Below, piece by piece: positions 1 to 7,700 of a DNA stretch of 15,410 nt (its first letter is position 1; each line of letters opens with the position of its first letter). The stretch spans positions 1 to 15,410 of the forward strand of contig JABEVA010000092.1 of assembly GCA_013044065.1 (NCBI GenBank). Reading direction: 5' to 3'. Under the pieces are notes generated by a model that ran no database searches, was not told the DNA's origin, and worked only from the letters and a program-made list of their open reading frames with translations. The translations under genes were made by a program, and so were the position numbers. The stretch comes from Phycisphaerae bacterium. GTDB lineage: Bacteria > Planctomycetota > Phycisphaerae > WQYP01.

Positions 1-645
1 CTTCTGGGCCAAGCGCAGCGCCACGCCATCCGTCCGGCCGGCACCAGTCTGCAACCAGACTCTGTCGCCGGAACTAAGCAGTACTTCCACTCCCGCGACA
101 TTCTCGCTGGTGCGGCCATACCGGATGGATCTGGCCCCGGCGGCATTGTTACCGATGCAGCCACCAATGGCGGCCTGAGCGATGGTGGCGGGATCGGGCG
201 CGAAAAATCGTCTCAGGCCCCGCCCGGCCAAATTGGCATTAAGCTCTTCAATGGTCAGGCCGGGTTCCACGGTGCAGCTCTGGCCGAGGGGGTCTACCGC
301 CAGCAGCCGCCGACAACCAACCGAGAAATCGATCACCACCGCGTGATTGGTGCATTGACCCGCCAGACTGGTCCCGCCGCCGCGTGGAAGTACCGGCAAC
401 CGATGCTGGGCGCAATAGGCCAAGGCTCGGCGGGCTTGATCGGGGGAATTGGGCATAACCACGCCGATCGGCTGAACCTGATAGGCTGATGCGTCTGTCG
501 CCCACAGGGTTCGATCATGGGCGCTAAAACGCACGGCACCCACATCCAGATGCAGCAGATCGTCAGCGATATGTTGATAAAATTCCTCCCCGCCAGCGGA
601 TTTAGACGGTTGGCCCAGCAGAGGTAAACTTTTTTTCCCGGCCAT
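1..645 (-). CDS. FAD-linked oxidase (GlcD/YdiJ-like), N-terminal part, runs off the window
   Basis: This is the first 215 codons of a flavin-dependent dehydrogenase of the FAD-binding PCMH/VAO superfamily (GlcD, D-lactate dehydrogenase, YdiJ group), which oxidises 2-hydroxy acids. The stop lies beyond base 1. Two family signatures are visible. One is PRGGGTSLAGQ at residues 87-97, the pyrophosphate-binding loop. The other is a PDPATIAQAAIGG stretch near residues 150-162, followed by CIGNNAAGARSI and YGRT, which resembles the GGMxGNNSCG...GRT segment of the large YdiJ-type enzymes. The start at 645 has a strong Shine-Dalgarno (GGGAG, 7 nt upstream). It lies only 23 bp after the GH16 stop, so the two are probably co-transcribed. 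The family is clear. Whether the full protein also carries a C-terminal Fe-S/CCG domain cannot be seen here, and the substrate is unknown. No functional link to the polysaccharide genes is evident. Confidence 0.88.
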   Translation of the reverse strand, partial: MAGKKSLPLLGQPSKSAGGEEFYQHIADDLLHLDVGAVRFSAHDRTLWATDASAYQVQPIGVVMPNSPDQARRALAYCAQHRLPVLPRGGGTSLAGQCTNHAVVIDFSVGCRRLLAVDPLGQSCTVEPGLTIEELNANLAGRGLRRFFAPDPATIAQAAIGGCIGNNAAGARSIRYGRTSENVAGVEVLLSSGDRVWLQTGAGRTDGVALRLAQK

Positions 646-668
646 GAACGAACTCCCGGAGAACGGCG

Positions 669-2282
669 CTATTTCTCCCGTAAGATGCGGATCGCATCGA
701 GCAGCGCATTATCCCGCTGACTGACAAAACGCAGCACCAGATGCCCTTTAGCATCCGCCCGGACCTTAAAGATCCGTTCAAGCGCACGGTTAGGTCCACC
801 AGCCGCGGCACAAATGTCGAAATCATTGAGCACTTGCCGGTTGTTGATGAATACGGCAAACAGCCGCCGGCCCGGCACTTTCCAGTAATTTTCCGCAAAA
901 AACAATTCGACCACATACCGTCCATGCGGTTTCAGACTTGGTAGGAGGTATGTGAAATTTCCGAAGCGATTGCTCTGAAATACCTTTTCCGGCACATCGA
1001 CAGGAACTTGTGACATATTCACGGGAGGGGTTTTGGTTTTTCCGGTGGCATTGAGACAATCTTGATCCGCCGCAAATGCGCCCTGTGCAGCGCCGCCGAC
1101 ATTGATCGCCCGCACAACCCGGGCATTTTTCAAAAATCCGGCAGTCATCCGCGGGTTTTGGACTGCGGCAAGGGTGTTTATTGCTACCGTTTTGGTCCAC
1201 CGGGATTTATCGCGCCCCGCGGTTGCACGTACCCGATAAAACCAGCGCTGCTGAATACCCAGGTTCCGATCCACAAAATCGGTGGTATTGGCGGTAAATT
1301 TTCGGGTTTCGGCGATTCTGGAAAAAGCCGGGGAACCGCTGCGTTGCACCACAAAACCCGTCTGATCAAAGGCCGAATCATTCCATTTTACCAGCACCTT
1401 TCCCGCCCCCAGGGCCACAGGTGTGGACATGGTGGGGGTGTGGATTTTCCAGGGAAACACCTTGATCCAATCCACGAGCATGGTTTGGGGAAACTTGGCC
1501 GTGGCTTGGGTGGTTCCACCATAGGCGCCCCCTTCGGCCAAATTTAAAATGATGTAAAACGGATGGTTAAAAACCCATCCGCCGCGGTTTTGATCCAATG
1601 GCGTAAAAGTGGCGTAGATATGGCCATCACATTCAAAACGGATCGACCCGGGGCTCCAATAACATCCGAAGGTATGATACCTTTTCCAGAAGCGGTGCCC
1701 TTTGGTCAGCAAATAAACACCTCCCGCCCCCACGCCATTGGGACCATGAATGGTGCCGGTGATCTGCTGCGGACGATTACCGCTGTACTCCATGATGTCG
1801 ATTTCTCCGCACCGCGGCCAGCCCACCTTGTGAAAATTGGTACCCAGCAGCCAGAAAGCCGGCCATGCCCCGGAACCGGCTTGGTGCAGCCCTCCGGGCA
1901 CTTTGATCCGGGCCTCGAAAAATCCGTATTTCATCCTCCCCGCCGGATCGATATGCGTGTTGATGCGCCCCGAAATGTACGCCCCAGGTTTGCCCGGGTA
2001 GGGCCGCACGCAAATAGCCAGTGCCCGCCCTCCTGTGGCTCCTCGGGAGGCTGCAATATGCAGCGACTCTTTGCCATCTGAATAATAGGTCGGACAATTC
2101 GGATCCCAACCGCGATCATAAAACCAATGATGCGGCTCCGGCTGGCCGCCTACGGGTCCGGTGAACTTCCATGCATAGATTGGTTTGGCTGGAGCTGGAG
2201 GGGCGGCGACCACGACACTGGAGGTCCATACTGAGGCGACCAGCGAGATGGCCACGCCATATCGAAACAGTATAGCGACCAT
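669..2282 (-). CDS. Secreted GH16 glucanase-like enzyme with FN3 and malectin-like domains
   Basis: This 537-residue secreted glycoside hydrolase of family 16 is probably an endo-beta-1,3-glucanase (laminarinase-like). Residues 1-27 look like a Sec signal peptide with a hydrophobic core and an AxA-type end (VVVAA). The GH16 domain spans roughly residues 33-278 and contains the catalytic signature GEIDIMEY, with nucleophile E160, helper D162 and acid/base E165. ITGTIHGPNG and the C-terminal MLVDWIKVFPW strand are also typical of GH16. A fibronectin type III-like domain follows at about 282-372, and a malectin-like carbohydrate-binding domain at about 385-535. The ATG at 2282 has GAAGG 9 nt upstream; an ATG 16 nt further up is out of frame. 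The gene is 147 bp downstream of the Wzz-like gene, so it could share that transcript or have its own promoter. The exact glycan is uncertain because GH16 also includes agarases, carrageenases and xyloglucan enzymes. Trimming or recycling of the locus's own polymer is inference. Confidence 0.9.
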   Translation of the reverse strand: MVAILFRYGVAISLVASVWTSSVVVAAPPAPAKPIYAWKFTGPVGGQPEPHHWFYDRGWDPNCPTYYSDGKESLHIAASRGATGGRALAICVRPYPGKPGAYISGRINTHIDPAGRMKYGFFEARIKVPGGLHQAGSGAWPAFWLLGTNFHKVGWPRCGEIDIMEYSGNRPQQITGTIHGPNGVGAGGVYLLTKGHRFWKRYHTFGCYWSPGSIRFECDGHIYATFTPLDQNRGGWVFNHPFYIILNLAEGGAYGGTTQATAKFPQTMLVDWIKVFPWKIHTPTMSTPVALGAGKVLVKWNDSAFDQTGFVVQRSGSPAFSRIAETRKFTANTTDFVDRNLGIQQRWFYRVRATAGRDKSRWTKTVAINTLAAVQNPRMTAGFLKNARVVRAINVGGAAQGAFAADQDCLNATGKTKTPPVNMSQVPVDVPEKVFQSNRFGNFTYLLPSLKPHGRYVVELFFAENYWKVPGRRLFAVFINNRQVLNDFDICAAAGGPNRALERIFKVRADAKGHLVLRFVSQRDNALLDAIRILREK

Positions 2283-2330
2283 ACGCCAGAGCCTTCATCT
2301 ATAAAGCGACGCCAAGCGATCGCCACGGGC

Positions 2331-2367
2331 ATCATACCCCAAAGCACATCATAACTGTAACTTACAG
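2331..2367 (-). promoter_or_regulatory. Candidate promoter/operator for the GH16 gene
   Basis: The 147-bp gap before the GH16 gene holds a perfect 13-bp inverted repeat, CTGTAAGTTACAG (2355-2367). Reading on the minus strand, it is followed immediately by a -10-like TATGAT (2348-2353) and then by a second TATGAT 17 bp further on (2331-2336). Neither has a good TTGACA-like -35, so any promoter here would probably need an activator. The palindrome is placed where a dimeric regulator could act. No convincing rho-independent terminator was seen after the upstream gene. Purely pattern-based. Confidence 0.3.
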
Positions 2368-2429
2368 CAACAAGACCGGACGCACCGCCATCTGTGCCGG
2401 TTAACACGAATTTATTTTTGCCCGGTCCC

Positions 2430-4670
2430 TTACGCCCCCGGCAAACGTTTTTCCACCGGGACCGCGGGGGTAGCGGCGGTTTGTCCGGCGGCGTATTCAA
2501 AGAAAGTACGGTAATTCTGGCGGAAGTATCCGGAACCCCAGGCTTGGGCGGCGTTGAGGACAATGCCCAGCAAATTGGCATTTACCTGCCGCAGTTGATC
2601 ATGGATCCGGGCCACGGTGCCGCGCGTCACCACGCCGGCCCTTAAGACGGCAATAACACCGTCCACACGCGATGCCAGATTGACCGAATCGGAAACAAAC
2701 GTTAGCGGTGCCCCATCAAAAATCACCACGTCATAGCGGGATTCAAGATCAGTAAGCACCTCATGGAAGCCACGGTGCTCACTAAGCTCACGCGGCACTT
2801 TCACATTGCTGCCAGCCCCCATCAGGTGCAGATTCGGCAGATCGGGATGGGCCACAATCACCTGTTCCATGGTGGCCTGCTTGTTTAACAGATCGGTCAG
2901 TCCCAGAGCGGACAAGTTGGGATAAACCGTTTTCAGAATTGGACGGTAAAAGTTTACTTCCACCAAAAGCACGCGCAAATCACTAAGCGCCATACCATTG
3001 GCCAAGTTACTGGCCACGGTGCTGGCTCCGCCGCCCGGTGAAAAGCTTGCCACCAGGATGCTGCGCAAGGGTTGCCCGGGTGAAACTGCCGCCAGACGCC
3101 CGCGAATCTGGCGGAAGGCTTCCGCAGTCATCGATGCCGGTGAGGTTCGAACGCTGGTCATTGGATTGCCGCTTAGGAGCGTATCATCGGCATGATCCGG
3201 CACAAAACCCAGCATCGGCATGTGCAACAAGGCTGTGATATCCCGTGGGGTGCGCACACGGGTATTGGTAAACTCCACCAAATACGCCAGACCCACCGAA
3301 AGCGCCACCCCAATGACCAGCCCCACAATTAAAAAGTGCGGCAGAATCGGGAAGGAAGGCTTATTCGGAACCGAAGCCAATTCAAAGAGCCGTACACGTG
3401 AAGCATCGGCGGAGCGGCGCAGATTCATGATAGTGGCCTTCTGCGTAAGCGTATCAAGCAGCTTTTGCTGATTGTGCAGCGTCTGGAGCATGTTCTCGTA
3501 CTTGGCCACGGCCGCATCCAGGTCACCGACCAGCCGCTGTTCCACATCGCGGCGCCGCCGGGTATCCACCTCTGTGGCCTGGGCGTCAAGCATCGCGGCT
3601 TTGGCGTGCTCCAGCATCTGCAGGCGGGCATGCACCTGCAATTTTCTTTTGACCCGCTGAATCTGTCCTTCCATAGTCGCCATCTGAATCTGCAGCACCA
3701 CGGTGGAACGGTTGTTGGGGCCAAGCGTCATTTTGGAAACCTGGTACTGCTGTTTGAGATTTAAAAGGGAAGACTGCAACGCGGAAAGCTTGGGATCCGC
3801 GTCGATGGTTTGTTCCATCTGCGGACTAAGCTTGAGCGTGTTGTTTTTGACCTCTTCGCGGATACCTTCATAATCCTGTTTAAGCTGGCTGGCGGCAATT
3901 TCCGACCGAATCAGCAGGGCGTTAAGCGCTGCCAGGGTTTCCGCCTGCACCGAATGTTGATCCACCAAACCCGGAATATCGTGCGCCACCCGGTAGGTTT
4001 CCACCTCTTGCTGCTTGGCCGTCACCTCGGCCTGCACCTTCTGCTGGGCCCGGGTGATCAACTGCGCCTGTTGCGAAAGTGCTTGCTTCTCCTGATTCTG
4101 GAGCACCTGCAAATAAACTGCGCCAATCGCCTCAACCAGCTTCTGAACCTCCACCGGATCATGCCAAGACATGGAAATAACAAACAGCGCCGACCGCCTG
4201 ATGGGTGCAACGCTCACATCCTTTTCCAGATCCTGTACCGGATTGATCGGATGGTTTTCCAACCAGTCGCTTTTCATGGTCAAGTTGTTGGGATAGCGAT
4301 AATTCTGTTGAAAAGCACTCGTTTGGATCGCCGGATCCAGCACCGCCGGGCTATGGATTAATACCGCCTGCCGATTGATGAATTGGGTCACTTCGGCGTT
4401 GACAATGGCGTTGGCCGATCCAAAGGCTTGGGCCAATGGACTGTTGTTGGACGGCAAAACCTGAAAATATTCCTTAGCGGTATAGCGCGGATCATACCGG
4501 TGAAACGCCAAGAAAAGCCCAAAGCTTATCACCAGACCCAGCGCTGTCCCAATGGCAATAAGCCAGCGGTGCCGTTTAAGCACATAGCCTATTTTGGGCG
4601 TGGAACTCGTCGGCGGAGGCGCAAAATCCATAGGTGCCGGTGGTATGGCCAAGGCCGTTGACTGACTCAT
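2430..4670 (-). CDS. Wzz/Wzc-like exopolysaccharide chain-length protein with a degenerate BY-kinase domain
   Basis: This 746-residue inner-membrane protein belongs to the GumC/Wzc polysaccharide co-polymerase family, which controls chain length and couples polymer synthesis to the outer-membrane exporter. The Wzz region has a first membrane segment at about 36-56 and a long periplasmic coiled coil rich in Gln, Glu and Lys (about 175-410). A second membrane segment lies at about 444-465. A cytoplasmic BY-kinase-like domain follows. Its nucleotide-binding motifs are eroded. Walker A reads PGGGAST (545-551), with alanine in place of the catalytic lysine. Walker A' reads VLLVEVNFYRP (567-577) instead of the usual LLxDxDxRxP. 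Walker B survives as DVVIFD (647-652). Y715, Y720 and Y726 remain near the C-terminus. I chose ATG 4670 because it has GGGGA 5 nt upstream. An in-frame TTG at 4739 would add 23 residues but lacks a ribosome site. It sits 84 bp downstream of the TPR gene. Polymer-length control is well supported; kinase activity is doubtful. Confidence 0.9.
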   Translation of the reverse strand: MSQSTALAIPPAPMDFAPPPTSSTPKIGYVLKRHRWLIAIGTALGLVISFGLFLAFHRYDPRYTAKEYFQVLPSNNSPLAQAFGSANAIVNAEVTQFINRQAVLIHSPAVLDPAIQTSAFQQNYRYPNNLTMKSDWLENHPINPVQDLEKDVSVAPIRRSALFVISMSWHDPVEVQKLVEAIGAVYLQVLQNQEKQALSQQAQLITRAQQKVQAEVTAKQQEVETYRVAHDIPGLVDQHSVQAETLAALNALLIRSEIAASQLKQDYEGIREEVKNNTLKLSPQMEQTIDADPKLSALQSSLLNLKQQYQVSKMTLGPNNRSTVVLQIQMATMEGQIQRVKRKLQVHARLQMLEHAKAAMLDAQATEVDTRRRRDVEQRLVGDLDAAVAKYENMLQTLHNQQKLLDTLTQKATIMNLRRSADASRVRLFELASVPNKPSFPILPHFLIVGLVIGVALSVGLAYLVEFTNTRVRTPRDITALLHMPMLGFVPDHADDTLLSGNPMTSVRTSPASMTAEAFRQIRGRLAAVSPGQPLRSILVASFSPGGGASTVASNLANGMALSDLRVLLVEVNFYRPILKTVYPNLSALGLTDLLNKQATMEQVIVAHPDLPNLHLMGAGSNVKVPRELSEHRGFHEVLTDLESRYDVVIFDGAPLTFVSDSVNLASRVDGVIAVLRAGVVTRGTVARIHDQLRQVNANLLGIVLNAAQAWGSGYFRQNYRTFFEYAAGQTAATPAVPVEKRLPGA

Positions 4671-4702
4671 AATATTCCCCGTTCGTCCAAAGTGACGTTC
4701 CC

Positions 4703-4730
4703 GTATGTTTCGGGCTATTCCGAAACGTAC
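4703..4730 (-). other. Intercistronic hairpin between the TPR and Wzz-like genes
   Basis: GTTTCGG and CCGAAAC pair perfectly around a 6-nt loop (4707-4726), and three further base pairs lie beyond one mismatch (4703-4705 with 4728-4730). No T-run follows, so it does not look like a rho-independent terminator. It could be an mRNA stability or processing element that sets relative expression of the two genes; this is inference. Confidence 0.4.
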
Positions 4731-4754
4731 TATAACCAATAGAAGGCTATCGGT

Positions 4755-7700
4755 CTATCCATCCAATTTGTTTAACAACATCTGCGAGCGTTTCAGCCCG
4801 CTTTGATGCTGTTGCTGCGCATATTTAATCGCATCTTGCAAATATTTCTTCGCACCGGCAAGGTTATTTTCTTTTACCAGTACATTGGCCAGATGATAAT
4901 AGGCTGTCGCCAGATGACTATGTTTTACCGCACGGGTAAGCGCATTATAGGCTCCGATGGTATCCCCATTTAAGAACCGCACCCAGCCCAGCGTATCAAG
5001 AATATTAGGATCTATCGCGTAGGTGGTGCGACTCTCGGCGGCCGCAGCAATCGCGTTGGCCTTTTCCGCCAAGGGTAGTGCTTCCAGGGCTTGGTTCAGA
5101 TGCACCGCCAACACATACGCTAGGTTATTGAGGGTGTTAGCGTCGGTGGGATCCAGCTTGAGAACCTGCTTATAAAACATGGCAGCGCTGCTATAATCGT
5201 GGCCACCGTAGGCCGCCACCGCGGCAATGCGTAGCGCCGTGATTTGCACAAAGCCAGCGGGGTTGGAGCCTAGCAGTTGTCGCGCTTCATTGAGCGCCCC
5301 TGCATGATCCCCCACCGAAAGCTGAGCCTGCGCCAGGCTCAACATAAGACCGGGATTATTTTTATTGGATACCAGCAGATTCTCCAACGCTTGCTGCACC
5401 GGCGGGATGCCGGCTGCCGCCGCATATTTATTGCTCACCGCCAGCAGCGCCTCCGGCGATTTGATGGAAAGTGCCAGAGCGTGATTAAAATCAGCGCTGG
5501 CTTTCGGCACCTGGTGCAACGCACCCCAAGCCATGCCGCGCACCGTATACAGACCCGGATTATTGGGATCCAGGGCAATAGCCATGGTCGCAACTTTTAC
5601 CACCCGCTGGTACGCCTTGGCCTGCATCAACAATGTCAAATAGGCGGGCGTAGTTTGTATACTTTGGCCGGCCTTTTTATAAGCCGCGGCCGCCACCGCC
5701 ACCGCCTGGGTACGCTGGCCCCGCATTAACGCCAAGTCCGCACGCATCAATTGCCAGTTAAATGAATTCGGAAATGTCGCAATGGAATCCTGCACCAGCC
5801 GTGCCAGCAGTGCCAACGGATCGATCGTTCTAAGGGTACCAGCCAGGGTACTGCGATCTGTGCTGGGGATGGAAAGGTACATGTGGCTAAGGTCAAAGAG
5901 CAGGGTGGCATAATCCATCCGCACGGTGTTGTCGTGGGGATCGTGTTTTACAATGGATTGATATTCATGTACCGCCTGAGCGTAATGTTCGCTGCGTTCC
6001 AGGAGTTTCGCCAGATTCAGCCGCGCCGCAATATCACCAGGGGCCTTGGCTATTACCACCTGAAGGTCACTGATCGCCTGGGCCAGATCTCCGTGCGGCA
6101 TAAGCGACAGGAGAATCGCCTGATTGTACAAAGCCTGGATATCACCCGGATTGGCCGCCAATGCCTGGTCCACAGCCTTTTCCGCCAACGCCAGCTTCTT
6201 TTCCGTCAGGTATCCCAACGCCTCCAACGTCAGACCCGCCTCATCATGGGGATTTTTGGCAAGAATTTCGCTTTGCAGCAGCGACAACCCATGTTTCACA
6301 TGTCCCGCGCGAATCAAGGTTTGAATATATTCCAGCAACACGGAGCGGTTCAGAGGCTTGGCTTTGTAAAGGGTGGTCAAATAAGTCAATGCCTGTTTAT
6401 AGTGCCCCAAGGCATTTAACATGTTCGCCATCCGTGACTGCACCTGATAGCTGCCGGCAGGTTGTTTGCGGGCGGCCGACGTATACATCTGCGCCGCTTG
6501 CGCGTATTCCCCGCGGGTACGATAGAAATCCCCCAGCATCAGGCGCCCCAGATAGGCCGTTTTTGCATTTGGACTTTCCGCCAGATGATTGAAAATATTT
6601 TCCGCAGCGGTTGGCTTATTATCCAAGGCATACAACTGCGCCAACCCCGTGGCCAACACCAGATTCTCTTTATGCCGGGCGTAGGCCGCTTTCAGCAGGG
6701 CCACGCCGGCGGAATACCGCTTCGCTCGACCGTATAAAAAAGCCAACCGTTGAATGTTGCGTAGATCACCAGGATCACTTTTATACACCGCCAGCCGACG
6801 ACGAATAGCCGGCCCGACCGGCCCGTAGAGATCCTGCAGATCACGCCGCCACTGCCGCAATTGTGTATCCAAGGTGTTATAGACCAAGCCCTGGTCAATT
6901 AAACGTGAGGCGCGGGCAACGCTGTCCGGGGTCTGTAGATTCATATAGTATTGCACCAACGGCTTGAGGGCCGCCATATCGTCGGGCTTCTGGTGCAATG
7001 CCAGTTTCAAGGCCGCAATACCGGCTTCTATGTTGCCGGATTTCAGCAGGGCAGCTCCGTAATACGTACGCATCACCGCACTTTGCGGATTGAGCGCCAA
7101 GGCCGCCTTGAGCGTCCGAACCGCTCCGGCCACGTCACCTTGGCCCATCTCCAGGCGGCCGCGATACAAAGCCCCATTCACACCGTCCAGATTCAGAGAA
7201 CCGGCCAAATCCGCCACGGCAGAGGCCTTTTTATAATTCTTGGTCAGCATCGCCAACTCAAACTCACGCTCCACCACCGCCGGGTCATGCGGGCTGATCA
7301 CCGCCGCTGCGGCCACGGCGACCCCCGCCGGCTTGACTTTATTTTGCTGCAAATAGAAAGTGGCCAGCATCAAGTTGCGCTGCAGCGCATCGGGCAACGT
7401 CTTGATGGCCGCCAATTGCGCCGCCACGGCCGATTCTCCCGGCAAGCTGATGGACGCCAGATCGCTGTCCACGGAGCGCAGCGTCACCACCGGAGATTTA
7501 CCCGCCCGCAGCGCGGAATCAAGCAGCAGAAATTGCAGATTATTCGGCACCGCCTTGACCGCAGCGGCGACCAGGGCCTTGGCCGCGGACACCCGGTGCA
7601 ATTTCATCAGGGCCACATACGCGATAATAACAGCGCGGCTTTCACCCGGAGACTTTTTCACCCACGGCTTGATGATATGCCAGGCCGTTAAATCATTACC

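Noticed and set aside
669..760. PEP-CTERM sorting tail on the GH16 enzyme
   Set aside because: The protein ends in a malectin-like strand and RILREK, with no hydrophobic helix or PEP-like motif, so it is not an exosortase substrate by sequence.
4671..4739. Upstream in-frame TTG start giving a 769-residue Wzz-like protein
   Set aside because: There is no ribosome-binding site before the TTG, and the extra 23 residues cover the intercistronic hairpin. ATG 4670 has GGGGA at 5 nt and yields a normal Wzz N-terminus.
6951..7691. 246-codon plus-strand open frame inside the TPR gene
   Set aside because: It is Arg/His/Gln-rich, as expected from reading the reverse of an Ala/Leu-rich TPR gene. The minus-strand TPR frame explains the region.
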